Of a DNA stretch of 64,000 nucleotides, positions 21,001-32,761 are shown in pieces. The stretch's first letter is position 1; each line of letters opens with the position of its first letter. The notes under the pieces were generated by a model. That model did not search any database. It was not told the DNA's origin and was given only the letters and a program-made list of their open reading frames with translations. Origin of the DNA: Forficula auricularia (lineage: Eukaryota > Arthropoda > Insecta > Dermaptera > Forficulidae); NCBI GenBank assembly GCA_024734495.1, contig JALMQS010000187.1:18414455-18478454 (forward strand), written 5' to 3'. Made by a program: the position numbers and the translations under genes.

Positions 21001-24000
21001 AAAATATCGACTTGAAATTGATAATTTGGTATTTTTCTTTATATATTTGGTCTGAATAGTGAATGTGAATCTGTCAGTATGTTTGTTTGACCCTCCTAGA
21101 GAATACGTATTAAGTTGTTGTATTTTATATTCTTCATGGAATAATTAAAATTACTTTTTTCTCAAAATATTTATTACTTTCCCGCGAAATACTTAATCCT
21201 TTCAGGTCTCTGGGTATATAATAGGGTGAGCCATGGCTTGATCTCAAATAAAATATCGACTTGAAATTGATAATTTGGTATTTTTTGTGTTAATATTTTG
21301 TCTGGATAGTGAATGTGAATCTGTCTGTATCTTTGCTTGACCCCCCTAGAGAATACTAATTAGGTTGTTGTATTTTATATTCTTCATGGAATAATAAAAA
21401 TTACTGTTTTCTCAAAATATTTAATACTTTCCCAAGAAATACTTAATCCTTCCGGGTCTCTGTGTATATAATAGTGTGAGCCATGTCTTGATCTCAAATA
21501 GAATATCGACTTGAAATTGATAATTTGGTTTTTTTTTAAATATTTGGTCTGAATAGTGAATCTGAATCAGTCTGTTTGTTTGACTCCCCTAGAGAATACT
21601 AATTATGTTATTATTAATCAAATATCTCCAATTTTTTTTTTAATATTTCTTCTAAATAGTGAATCTGAATCTGTCTGTATGTTTTTTGACCCGCCTAGAG
21701 AATACTAATTAGGTTGTTGTATTTTAAATATCTCCATCGAATAATTAAAATTCCTTTTTTGTCAAAATATTTAATACTTTCTCGCGAAATACTTAATCCT
21801 TCCGTGTCTCTGGGTATATAATAGGGTGGGCCATGGCTTGGACTCAAATAGAATATCGACTTGAAATTGATAATTTGACAATATATTTTAAATATTTGGT
21901 CTGACTAGTGAATGTGAATCTGTCAGTATGTTTGTTTGACCCTCCTAGAGAATACGTATTACGTTGTTGTATTTTAAATTCTTCATGGAATAACTAAAAT
22001 TACTTTTTTCTGAAAATATTTAATACTTTCCCGCGAAATACTTAATCCTTCCAGGTCTCTGGGTATATAATAGGGTGAGCCATGGCTTGATCTTAAATAG
22101 AATATCGACTTGAAATTGATAATTTGGTATTTTTTTTAAATATTTGGTCTGAATAGTGAATGTGAATCTGTCAGTATGTTTGTTTGACCCCCCTAGAGAA
22201 TACTAATTAGGTTGTTGTATTTTAAATATCTCCATGGAATAATTAAAATTATTTTTTGCAAAATATTTAATACTTTCCCGCGATATAGTTAATCCTTCCG
22301 GGTCTCTGGGTATATAATAGGGTGAGCCATGGTTTGATCTCAATTAAAATATCGACTTGAAATTTAAATTTTTTTTTTTTTTTAATATTTCCTCTAAATA
22401 GTGAATCTGAATCTGTTTGTATGTTAGTTTGACCCGCCTAGAGAATACTAATTAGGTTGTTGTATTTTAAATATCTCCATGGAATAATTAAAATTCCTTT
22501 TTTGTCAAAATATTTAATACTTTCTCGCGAAATACTTAATCCTTCCGTGTCTCTGGGTATATAATAGGGTGGGCCATGGCTTGGACTCAAATAGAATATC
22601 TACTTGAAATTGATAATTTGGTATTTTATTTTAAATATTTGGTCTGAATAGTGAATGTGAATCTATCAGTATGTTTGTTTGACCCTCCTAGAGAATACGT
22701 ATTAGGTTGTTGTATTTTAAAATCTTCAATTAAAATTACTTTTTTGTCAAAATATTTAATACTTTCCCTCGTAATACTTAATCCTTCCAGGTCTCTGGGT
22801 ATATAATAGGGTGAGCCATGGCTTGATCTCAAATAAAATATCGACTTGAAATTGATAATTTGTTATTTTTTGTGTTAATATTTTGTCTGGATAGTGAATG
22901 TGAATCTGTCTGTATCTTTGCTTGACCCCCCTAGAGAATACTAATTAGGTTGTTGTATTTTAAATATCTCCATGGAATAATTAAAATTACTTTCTTGTCA
23001 AAATATTTAATATGATCTCAAATAAAATATCGACTTGAAATTGATAATTTGGTATTTTTCTTTATATATTTGGTCTGAATAGTGAATGTGAATCTGTCAG
23101 TATGTTTGTTTGACCCTCCTAGAGAATACGTATTAAGTTGTTGTATTTTATATTCTTCATGGAATAATTAAAATTACTTTTTTCTCAAAATATTTATTAC
23201 TTTCCCGCGAAATACTTAATCCTTTCAGGTCTCTGGGTATATAATAGGGTGAGCCATGGCTTGATCTCAAATAGAATATCGACTTGAAATTGATAATTTG
23301 GTATTTTTTGTGTTAATATTTTGTCTGGATAGTGAATGTGAATCTGTCTGTATCTTTGCTTGACCCCCCTAGAGAATACTAATTAGGTTGTTGTATTTTA
23401 TATTCTTCATGGAATAATAAAAATTACTGTTTTCTCAAAATATTTAATACTTTCCCAAGAAATACTTAATCCTTCCGGGTCTCTGTGTATATAATAGTGT
23501 GAGCCATGTCTTGATCTCAAATAGAATATCGACTTGAAATTGATAATTTGGTTTTTTTTTTAAATATTTGGTCTGAATAGTGAATCTGAATCAGTCTGTT
23601 TGTTTGACTCCCCTAGAGAATACTAATTATGTTATTATTAATCAAATATCTCCAATTTTTTTTTTTAATATTTCTTCTAAATAGTGAATCTGAATCTGTC
23701 TGTATGTTTTTTGACCCGCCTAGAGAATACTAATTAGGTTGTTGTATTTTAAATATCTCCATGGAATAATTAAAATTCCTTTTTGTCAAAATATTTAATA
23801 CTTTCTCGCGAAATACTTAATCCTTCCGTGTCTCTGGGTATATAATAGGGTGGGCCATGGCTTGGATCTCAAATAGAATATCGACTTGAAATTGATAATT
23901 TGACAATATATTTTAAATATTTGGTCTGACTAGTGAATGTGAATCTGTCAGTATGTTTGTTTGACCCTCCTAGAGAATACGTATTAGGTTGTTGTATTTT

Positions 24001-25260
24001 ATATTCTTCATGGAATAATAAAAATTACTTTTTTCTCAAAATATTTAATACTTTCCCGCGAAATACTTAATCCTTCCGGGTCTCTGGGTATATAATAGGG
24101 TGAGCCATGGCTTGATCTCAAATAGAATATCGACTTGAAATTGATAATTTGTTTTTTTTTTATTATTTGGTCTGAATAGTGAATCTGAATCTGTCTGTAT
24201 GTTTGTTTGACCCCCCTAAAAAATACTAATTAGTTTGTTGTATTTTAAATATCTCTATGGAATAATTAAAATTATTTTTTTGTCAAAATATTTAATACTT
24301 TCCCGCGAAATACTTAATCCTTCCGGGTCTCTGGGTATATAATAGGGTGAGCCATGGCTTGATCTCAAATAGAATATCGACTTGAAATTGATAATTTGGT
24401 ATTTTTTTTTAATATTTGGTCTGAATAGTGAATGTGAATCTGTCTGTATGTTTGTTTGACCCCCCTAGAGAATACTAATTAGGTTGTTGTATTTTAAATA
24501 TCTCCATGGAATAATTAAAATTCCTTTTTTGTCAAAATATTTAATACTTTCCCGCGAAATACTTAATCCTTCCGTGGCCTCTGGGTCTCTACTCGCGTGG
24601 GCTCATGGCTCTGGACTCATCTCGACTCTCTACTCTGCTCTCTGCTACTCTGGTCTCTCTCTCTCTCTCTGCTCTCTCTGGTCTGACTCGTGTCTGTGTC
24701 TCTCTCTGTCTGTCTGTCTGTCTCTCTCTCTCGCGACTACGACTCTACTCTCTCTGTCTCTCTCTCTACTACTCTCTCCCTCGTACTACTCTACTCTCTC
24801 TGCGTCTCTGGGTATATAATAGGGTGAGCCATGGCTTGATCTCAAATAGAAAATCGAATTGAAATTGATAATTTTTTTAAATATTTGGTCTGAATACTGA
24901 ATGTGAATCTGTCTGTATATTTGTTTGACCCCCCTAGAGAATACTAATTAGGTTGTTGTATTTTAAATATCTCCATGGAATAATTAAAATTACTTTTTTG
25001 TCAAAATATTAAATACTTTCCCGCGAAATACTTAATCCTCCCTGGTCTCTGGGTATATATAATAGGGTGAACCATGGCCTTGATCTCAAATAGAAAATCG
25101 TACTTGAAATTGATAATTTTGGTGATTTTTTTTAAATATTTGGTTCTGAATAATTAATTTGAATCTGTCTAGTATGGTTTGTTTGACCGCCCTAGAGAAT
25201 ACTAATTAGGTTGTTGTATTTTAAATATCTCCATGGAATAATTAAAATCACTTTTTTGTC
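18056..25260 (+). repeat. Satellite array A, about 240-bp monomers in a 2.0-kb higher-order repeat
   Basis: About 30 monomers head to tail. Each carries GGTATATAATAGGGTGAGCC followed by ATGG, then AATATCGACTTGAAATTGAT, TAGAGAATACTAATTAGG and TTTCCCGCGAAATACTTAAT. Adjacent TATA strings are 241-248 bp apart where intact. Diagnostic variants recur at longer spacing: AATCAGTCTGTTTG at 19575, 21565 and 23589, and ATGGTTTAATCTCAATT-type at 18288, 20341 and 22328. This gives a higher-order period near 2.0 kb with about three copies. Frames of 60-110 codons inside it are by-products of the repeat. Confidence 0.93.
24585..24808. repeat. CT-rich low-complexity block inside array A
   Basis: The block is dominated by CT, TCTG and CTA runs yet keeps islands of monomer sequence in the correct order (CTCTGGGT, GTGGGCTCATGGCT, GGACTCA). 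It looks as if A/T positions of a monomer were replaced by CT dinucleotides, after which a normal monomer resumes at about 24805. It may be slippage expansion or an assembly consensus error. Confidence 0.75.
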
Positions 25261-26105
25261 CAAATACTTATTACTATTTAAAAACCTCCTTATAAAAATT
25301 ATAATTTTATTTTTCAAAATTTTTACATATTTTCCATCCAAATTATTAAACCTTTCTGACCACGGGGTATATATAAGATTGAGCCATGGCTTGAGGTCAA
25401 ATAGAAATTTGTTAAATTCTTGACATTTTTTTAATATTTCTTTTTTTGAGTCATTGAATGTGTATTTGTTGCTGTATTTGACACTACACGTGAGTCTTTA
25501 ACAGCTTGTACTAACTAAAATACCTCCTTATAAAAAAATTAGCATTAATTTTTTGTCAAAATGTTTAATATTTTCCTTCCAAATTAATAATCCTTTCCTG
25601 ACCGCGGGTTATATATAGGAGTGAGCCATGGCTTGAGCTCAAATCGAAATTTGAATTGAAATTGATCTCGTGTTTTTTTTTTTCAAATTTCTTATGATCA
25701 GTCATTAAAGGTGTGTGTTTGTGTGTATGACACCACAAGTGACTCTATAGTTGGTTATAGTATTTAAAATACCTCCTTAAAAAATTAGAATATTTTTTTT
25801 TCAAAATTTATAATATTTTCCCATCCAAATAATTAATCCTTTCCGACCACGGGGTATATATAGGAGTGAGCCATGGCTCTGAGCTCAAATAGAAATTTGT
25901 TAAGGTCATGGTTTTTTTTAACATTTCTTTTTTGAGTCATTGAATGTGTATCTCTTGGTGTATTTGACACTTCAGGGGAGTCTTTAATAGCTTGTACTAA
26001 TTAAAATACCTCCTTATAAAATTAATTTTAATTTTTTTTTCAAAATTTTTAATATTTTCCCTCCAAATAATTAATCCTCTCCGACCACGGGGTATCTTTC
26101 TACAA
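25261..26105 (+). repeat. Diverged satellite monomers (edge variant)
   Basis: Three or more monomers carry GGGTATATATAGGAGTGAGC in place of the canonical TATATAATAGGGTGAGCC, and AAAATACCTCCTTATAAAA in place of the ATCTCCATGG block. They lie next to exon-like modules. The same variant class appears inverted at 49.2-49.8 and 52.2-52.5 kb and dominates array C. Confidence 0.8.
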
Positions 26106-26172
26106 TAATAATAATCTTTGAATTATACTTATTTAATTATTATTATTATTTATTTTATTTTTATTTTTTCAG

Positions 26173-26215
26173 CATATTCTCATTGTGCTTTTCATCATGG
26201 ATTCATTTTTCTGTC
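26173..26215 (+). pseudogene. Degraded signal-peptide-like exon module
   Basis: After a T-rich tract and CAG, CATATTCTCATTGTGCTTTT matches the start of the exon at 29089-29160, and the upstream ATAATCTTTGAATTATACTT also matches its flank. The frame begins HILIVLFIM, then diverges and runs into a canonical satellite fragment, so this is a broken copy. Confidence 0.5.
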
Positions 26216-26300
26216 AGAAATACTATAATACTTTCCCGCGAAATACTTAATCCACCCGGGTCTCTGGGTATATAATAGGGTGAGCCATGGCTTGATCCAT
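26216..26300 (+). repeat. Isolated canonical satellite fragment
   Basis: ACTTTCCCGCGAAATACTTA followed by GGGTATATAATAGGGTGAGC reappears here as a single partial monomer, joined directly to the broken exon module. Confidence 0.8.
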
Positions 26301-26809
26301 TTTCGTTATTTTTTAAATAATAGTAGTATTGGTTACAAAAATATTCTTTTAATTATATTTTTTACTTAAATTAAGTGATGTTTGTTTGTTGTGGATTCTT
26401 GTCAATTGAAGAGGTTTAAGGGTATTTTTACTTCACCTTTGCACCGAATATGTTTGGCACTTGAGTAGGTACAACTCTCTTTTCACATTCAAAAAAACGT
26501 ATCTTAAATGATCTTTGATTCGCCCTATATGAATTCATACTAAAGTAATCTTACTTTTTTACTAAAGTATAGCTTTATTTTTCAATCGATTTATCTTTTC
26601 TTCTAAAACACGAATTCGATATCAAAACCGTTCATTCTTTGAATTCGATAAGAAAAATATTTTTTTCGCTTCCCACAATTGTCTTTAGTAAATTACAAAT
26701 ATTTATTATGTAATGGGAATTATCTTTAATGTATAAAAATTATCTAAATTCATGAAAAGTGATTAATTCAACTTTTCTTATTAATTCTGTGTCTGGTGTC
26801 TCTGGGGGG

Positions 26810-27080
26810 AATACTTTTTGTCAAAATTGTTAATATTTTCCCTACAAATAATCAATCCTCAGGGTATATATTTGGGAGCCATGGTTGGATCTCAAATAGA
26901 AATAAAATATTTCTTGTTTTAGTAAAGAAATATGTCTGTTGATGTGTTTGACACCTCAAGTCACTCTATATTAGGTTCTAGTATTTAAAATATCTCCTTG
27001 GATTAATTACTATTACTTCAATGCCAAAATTTTTAATATTTTCCCTTCAAATAATTAATCCTTTCGGACCTCAAGATATA
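26810..27080 (+). repeat. Diverged satellite monomer
   Basis: It retains AGGGTATATATTTGGGAGCC with ATGG and ACACCTCAAGTCACTCTATA, resembling the array C class. It ends at the promoter-like block that follows. Confidence 0.7.
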
Positions 27081-27289
27081 TATTCTACAAAAATGCCCTA
27101 ATGACTGAACATTGAAAATTAGTATAGGGATAAGTGAAAGTAGAGTAGTGTTCTTAAAAAAGGGTTAAATAATTAAAAATGATAAGTGAAAATAGTATGA
27201 CTTAGTATACTAAATTTCTTCCAGAACTTAGTATACTAAGCCGATTAAGATTATTTCGGAAGATAAGCTTAGAATAGTTTGCACTAATT

Positions 27290-27400
27290 GTTCTCGAGAC
27301 GTATTTAAGAGGGAAGAATATAGGGAGAGTAAGCGGTATATGGGAGGGAGGAGATAGGGACAATTGAAAAAGGCTATATAAGGGGGAGCGTGATAGGGAT
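27290..27400 (+). promoter_or_regulatory. Promoter-like block P1 (purine-rich with TATA)
   Basis: TTAAGATTATTTCGGAAGAT precedes a purine-rich tract ending GGCTATATAAGGGGGAGCGT. TATATAAG is a good TATA match. The block is shared with three other places (29.95-30.12 kb plus, 48.72-48.89 and 51.93-52.08 kb minus). In three of them it sits just upstream of an ANTGG exon. No transcription start could be fixed. Confidence 0.5.
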
Positions 27401-27560
27401 AATAATAAACTTTTTAATTTTTAAATTTTCTTTACTTTAATATAAAAATTAATGAAAAGTTATTAATTGTACTTTTTTTATTAATTGTGTGTATAGTGAC
27501 TGAGGGATGATAAGATAAACTAGCTAACGGTTTTTTATTAAAGTGTATTTTATTCTTCAG

Positions 27561-27632
27561 GCAAATACCGGAGGCGTAGTATGTGCATTGGAAACCACTC
27601 TGTTCCTGCTCAGCTCAGATTGCATAATCTTG
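27561..27632 (+). pseudogene. ANTGG exon module, copy 1 (plus)
   Basis: TATTCTTCAG precedes the module and GTAAGC follows it. In phase 0 it encodes ANTGGVVCALETTLFLLSS and then CIIL. It is 72 nt against 73 in the best copy because one T near the end is missing, which shifts the exit phase. No signal-peptide exon lies just upstream; block P1 is 160 bp away. It is probably a duplicated, non-functional module. Confidence 0.5.
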
Positions 27633-28069
27633 GTAAGCTTCTCTATGAATATTTATTTTAAAGTTAATATTACCAATACAAACTATTATAATAATTAAAC
27701 GCGACATCAGAATAGAATCAATTACGCTAAAATCAAAACATATAATGAACATGTATTTGAAATTATTTTAACATTTGTAAAATCTTCTCCTTAGAGTGTA
27801 AACCTGCTAACTACATTTTTTAATATATATGACCTATTAATACCGTTCGAAAGAAAAAGAGATGCAATATCGTCCAAGCAAAACTGCTACTTAAAATTAC
27901 GATCGTAAGTTGTAGAAAAAAAATGTTAAAAATAGTTTCTTTCCATAACAACAATATTAAATTTTGTTTGTTTTTTCTCTGCTCTGTAAAATTTCCTTGT
28001 TGTGAGTTAGCAGGTTAACACTTTAAGGCGACGAAATACAAAGCCTTTGCGTGTTTTAAAAAATTAAAT

Positions 28070-28890
28070 TAAATTCCTGAAGGGACGAAGCCCTCTGATA
28101 TGCAATGTAAAAATATTTCTACTAAAATCTTAGATTCATCCCTAAATAAAATTAATTCGTTTCTTAATATTATTGTGGTTAAATTACCTGGGTTGATTTT
28201 TTGAAAAATTCCATCTCATTAAAAAAAAAACTCAAATAAGATGCTTCAATCTTTACATTAATTATTTAAATAAAGGGCCCGACACTTAAAAAGCTTTTCA
28301 ATTTACCCTGATTTTTTGATTTTCCCTTCTAGTTGAAAGGAGTGAAAATCTTTAGCTATATTTCTTATAATATACCTAGGTTTCATATCGGAGAAAGATT
28401 TGTCTTAGGGTCAGTTGAATGTCGGTTGGTAAATTCTTTGTAAAAGTTTGACAAAGTGTAAAATCTTAGAATTCACCTTGTGCCTGTCGGGATGCCCAAT
28501 AAGATGAAAGTTCGTGTCATCTGATTGGCTATCTGACCGGGGACAAGGTGAATTTTAAGGTTTTACCCTTTGTCAACTTTTACAAAGAGGGAACAACCGT
28601 CTAGCAACTGCCCTTAAGGTTCATTCTTCCGCCGAAAAGCAGTTAGCGCTTGGTGTTCGTTCCTGTAGGGGACGAAGCGCTGAATATGCAGATGCCAGTA
28701 AGTGCGTGTCAGCTCTGATTGGCTATCTGGCCGGTGACAAGGTGAATTTTAAGGTTTTACCCTTTGTCAACTTTTACAAAGACTTTAACAACCGACATAC
28801 AACTGGCCCTTAAAGGTTTGGCTAACTTCCCGCCAAGCAAGTTAGCGCTTGGGTTCGATTCCTGAGGGGACGAAGCCCTTTGATATGCAA
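28070..28890. repeat. Local duplication with tRNA-like segments
   Basis: GGTGAATTTTAAGGTTTTAC with CCCTTTGTCAACTTTTACAA occurs twice (about 28549 and 28741), each followed by a TTAGCGCTTGG...TTCG...CCTG B-box-like string and GGGGACGAAGC. The CGAAGCCCTCTGATATGC segment also occurs at 28087. The block matches 51.19-51.60 kb in inverted orientation. The TAACTT...AAGTTA arms around the B box form a hairpin. Confidence 0.6.
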
Positions 28891-29088
28891 TGTAAAAATA
28901 TTTCTACTAAAATCTTAGATTCGTTCCTAAATAAAATAAATTCGTTTCTTAATAAATTTAACTATTTTTATTTTAAGGATAGATTTAGATTTCTCTCCCT
29001 CGTAGAGTTTATAACGTTATTTTCAATATACATTAAAAATAATCTTTGAATAATACTTATTTTATTATTATTATTATTATTATTTCAG

Positions 29089-29160
29089 AAGATTCTCATT
29101 GTGCTTGTCATTTTGGTGTCGGTTTCTTCAGAAGAGAAGCTCAGAAGAGCTCCACTAAAG
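29089..29160 (+). CDS. Signal-peptide-like exon of a putative small secreted protein (plus copy)
   Basis: A long (ATT)n and TTTCAG tract precedes the exon and GTTAGT follows it. In phase 0 the 72 nt encode KILIVLVILVSVSS, a hydrophobic stretch like a signal peptide, then a charged segment ending RAPLK. The minus-strand paralogue (50933-51004) encodes KILILLVILVSLSS ... RAPLK. Of nine base differences, the four at third positions are silent and the others are mostly conservative (V to L, E to Q). That pattern supports this frame and past selection. The start Met is not in this exon; an upstream exon ending in ATG is expected but was not found. The next exon starts at 29300. Confidence 0.6.
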
Positions 29161-29299
29161 GTTAGTAGATATTCTATTTCTAATAACATTTTTTGTACAA
29201 AGCTTATAGACTATACTCTATTTGATTCTTAAATAGTTGTTATTACTACTATTCTATTTCTATTTTTTTAGTTTTATTAAAATGTATTTTATTCTTCAG

Positions 29300-29372
29300 A
29301 CAAATACCGGAGGTGTATGATGTGCATTGGGAACCCATCTGCTCCTGCTCAGCTCAGATTTGCAGTATCTTG
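29300..29372 (+). CDS. Second exon (ANTGG module) of the putative secreted protein, with an in-frame TGA
   Basis: The module is 73 nt, between TATTCTTCAG and GTAAGC. Joined in phase 0 to the previous exon it reads TNTGGV, then TGA, then CALGTHLLLLSSDLQYL. The other copies have a sense codon at the TGA position (GTA or GGA). The stop makes this copy a likely pseudogene unless it is a polymorphism or error. The exon leaves one base over, which fits the phase of the exon at 32762. The intron before it is 139 bp. Six copies of this module occur in the window. Confidence 0.5.
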
Positions 29373-29415
29373 GTAAGCAGTAAACATATGATTAACATTT
29401 ATTTGAATTTTTTTA

Positions 29416-29447
29416 CTTTATCCATAGCGCAGCACTTGGGTAAAGTA
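29416..29447. repeat. TACTTT...AAAGTA hairpin motif, copy 3
   Basis: TACTTTATCCATAGCGCAGC followed by ACTTGGGTAAAGTA pairs imperfectly. Same family as 6953 and 10312. Confidence 0.45.
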
Positions 29448-29879
29448 TTATAATATATTGTATTTATTTATTGTATAAAGTCACGCTAGATTCGCTAAAT
29501 AAAATTTAATATTTTTATTTTGAGAAAAGATTTAGAAGTTTTAGAAATTTATCAATCTTTTTTAAAAATAATTAACTTAGATAAAAATTTTATTTTTTGA
29601 TTTCTTTATTTAGAATAGTCTTTTTATTTTATTTGCTTAATATATTTTTAATATTTAGTATTTTGAATTCTAATAGGTAGATATAATATTGACTGAATAT
29701 TAAAATTCATTTCTAGAAAGATATTTTTTAAAAGGACATTTTAATAATAATAATAATAATTAGTCTAAATCTTCAAGCTTCTCAAATGATCTTTGTCAAT
29801 TTAATTCTTATTCATACGTACTACTTAAAATTTTAATTAAACTTATAGCTATTTGTTACTACATTTATTCGTTGATCTT

Positions 29880-30118
29880 TTATGATATCTTATTAAGATG
29901 TTAATCCGATTAAGATTATCTCGGAAGATAAGCAAGAATAGCTTGGGATAATTGCTCTCCAAAGGTATATAAGGGAGAGAGACAGTGTGAAGGATAATTC
30001 AGCGGGGAGATAGGGACAATGGGATTTGTATATAAGGAGGGAGGGGAGGAGGGGCAGTGGTTGGGATTTAAGGGAGGGGGAATAGGGACAGGAGGGTATA
30101 TAAGGAAGGAAGTGATAG
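29880..30118 (+). promoter_or_regulatory. Promoter-like block P2 with three TATA boxes
   Basis: TTAAGATTATCTCGGAAGAT is followed by GGTATATAAGGGAGAG (29963), TGTATATAAGGAGGG (30027) and GGTATATAAGGAAGG (30095). The tract is G/A-rich on the plus strand. Downstream an ATG in good context (CAATATGGCC, about 30178) opens only 16 codons. The 131-codon frame at 30019-30414 starts inside the promoter-like tract and is not credible. Confidence 0.5.
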
Positions 30119-32118
30119 GAAGATTGGGCAGTGAGTGTCAGACAGTACCGGTTGAAACATCGATTGTGAATATTACAATATGGCCTCCCAACCTTCATCC
30201 ACCCTCTCAACTGACTCCATCGCTTACTAATAAACAATCTTCCCGATCTAAACAACCCTTCATCCCTTATATTAATTATATGCATAGAATTAGAAAAAAT
30301 CATGTCCTATCCCTATTCTATCCAAATTTAAACGGTGTGTTCACAAATATTTTTACTTCGAAATCGAAATATATCGTGAGTATGTTTATAATTCTTGAGC
30401 GAGAGTGTCAGTGAGTAGCTGTGGGGTCACAGTAGTCCAGGTCAAGGCACGAGACGTTTGCTGTTAAGGCAAGATATCTATTTAATTCTAGATTCTTATA
30501 AGGAAATAATTAAGAAATATTCTAAATTTTTCATATTAATTTTTTCGAGTTGTTCAAAAAAAAATCAAATCAAATCTCAATGGTTATCTTAGAAATATAT
30601 ACAGATACAGAGGCTTTGGTAAGGGTTTACATATCATCATAGACATCGTTGGACTTCGAGGAACACAAAACTATATAAGTTTAAAAAGAATGAAATTAGA
30701 AAATTTGTTGGGGCAAAAGATCTAGGGTCTCTTTCTGGGCTTCGAGAACTTCGTTAGACCCCGTGGGACTTGTTTATAGAAATAGAAATTATATTTTTTA
30801 TTAATAATTAACTTTAAGCTGCATCCTCTTTACAACTTGATATTCAATCAATTATTACATTTAACGTTCCTAAGAAAATTCAAAACTTCAAATTAAATTT
30901 AATAAAAATTACTTATTTAGTTCTGATTTAATTAATTAGAACTTGAATTTGTAATTCATCCATTTCAATCTGTACAACAAATAAATAAAATATTTCTATA
31001 AATTTGACAATAAATCGTCATATAATTTTAGCGACATGTTTCCGAACGTTGTGTAATAATGATCAATATTATAAAGTTATATTTTCTTTTAGTAAATTTC
31101 TTGCAATCAACGGAGTTTTCAAATTTTTTCATACTTATTAATTTCATCTAGTGCTAGTCAATATAATGTCTTCAAAATTGAAATTAGACTTTTTCAGTTC
31201 ATACCTAAATAGAAAAATAATAAAAATAACTTCTTCAACATTTGGCTAGTTTGTCTTCAAATGCGATATACAAATTCAAAAATATTAACAAACTTGTTCA
31301 ATAATTTTCTAATTAATTAAAAAAAAAATTTGTCAGCTTATATTTGATTGAATATCACAAAATTCTCTTAGCAAGTGTGTGTAAATTTAACTCTGTAATG
31401 TGAATGAAAGCTAACCTCAGTAAATAAATCCTCGAATTTCTTAAATCTAGCTCTAGTGTAGCCTAGAAAAAAGAAATCCTTAGATCTTTTTATTTCTATT
31501 TGTATCTCATCAATTAAATGCCATTGAAAGAGGATTCAAAAATTTTAGTAGTATTCGAATTCATGAGAAATTCCTATTCTGGATCGGTCCGGTACCCAGC
31601 TGATATATGCTTTTTATTGAAAAATTTTTCCGTAATACATACCTACTATAAAAACGATCTCTTTTGTAAATCTTTCTGACTGCACTTTTGGCTTTGAGAA
31701 ATATTCAAATAGACAAATTAAAAAAAAAAGAAAAGAAAAAAATCTTTTAAAAGGTTTTCGAAACAAAATTTTACTAAGTTAGGTGTTTATTTTGGGCAAG
31801 TCGACTTGGGGTTCATTAGTGCTACCTGTTAGAATCATTGTTTATTTTTCAAATTTTTAACGAATTCTGATTGCTTAATTTCTCTGAAAATAATTATTGA
31901 TATTTTTTATTACCTGCATTGGTCAAATTTGTCTCATCTTAAAAAGTTATGCACGGTTGAACTCAGACACCTAAAATTCTTAATATTAAATTGGGTTGGA
32001 GTTGGTGAAAAATTAAATTCTTAATGGTTGGGGATAAAAAAAAAAAAACTAATCCAAAGGATTTCTATTTGAAAGTAGTCTTGCAGATATGAATTGGAAG
32101 TTGGTGTAGGAATAGTTA
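30119..32118. other. AT-rich non-coding interval, possible intron
   Basis: No exon, RNA or bounded repeat could be supported. If the model joining 29372 to 32762 holds, this is intron sequence containing a second promoter-like block at its start. Confidence 0.4.
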
Positions 32119-32296
32119 GGAGCGAGGGGTGAACCCCGATTGGAATTAGCGGTGTACACATCTTTGAAATTATGTGGATTTATTTTGGAATTCATTAGAT
32201 AATGCCCCTTCATCTATTGTTTTCTACTTGGAAATGAAAGTGAAAGTGGAAGTAGGTGTACACGATATTAGGTCGCGGTTCACCCCTCGGTTAGGA
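32119..32296. repeat. Inverted repeat with about 40-bp arms
   Basis: GAGGGGTGAACCCCGATTGG ... GGTGTACAC is mirrored by GTGTACACGATATTAGGTCG ... GGTTCACCCCTC. A small MITE-like element. The arms are more GC-rich than the flanks. Confidence 0.7.
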
Positions 32297-32761
32297 GTTT
32301 GTGTAAGGAAATTTATTTAAATAAATAAAAAGAAAATATTAACGTTTCGGAATTTTTATTTTCATTTGAAAATACAGTATTAAAAATGTGAGAAATAATT
32401 TAACATACAAATGAATACATTTTTTATTATTTTAATAATAAATAGTTAGAATAATATCACATAGAGTTCAAAATCAATAAATTAAAATTGTAGACATAAA
32501 ATCATAACATTTAGTCAATACAATAAATTATTGAAATCTTAATAAATGAACATTTCCATCATTGAAATAATAAACAATCACTTATTAAAATATGAATAAA
32601 TAAAAATATGTGGAATTAGTTTTGAATTCATTTATTATTATTTATTCAATTATTTTTACATATTAGGCAATCGTATATATACTTATCGAATATATTGTAA
32701 AAAAAACTTGGTATAATTATTAAATGTAAAGTTAGATAGTGCACCTATATATTTTTTTTAG

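Noticed and set aside
24484..24862. 111- and 85-codon frames rich in Leu and Ser (24484-24862)
   Set aside because: They lie in the CT-rich low-complexity block; CT repeats read as Leu/Ser in any genome.
27561..29372. Alternative frame of the second exon module (KYRR...MCIGN) as the real protein
   Set aside because: It is open in most copies, but the matching frame of the preceding exon loses its Cys residues in the paralogue and its base changes fall as residue changes. Phase 0 (signal peptide plus ANTGG) fits better, although not conclusively.
30019..30414. 131-codon frame after promoter-like block P2
   Set aside because: It starts inside the TATA tract, has low-complexity Gly/Arg from purine repeats, and shows no recognisable domain or copy elsewhere in the window.
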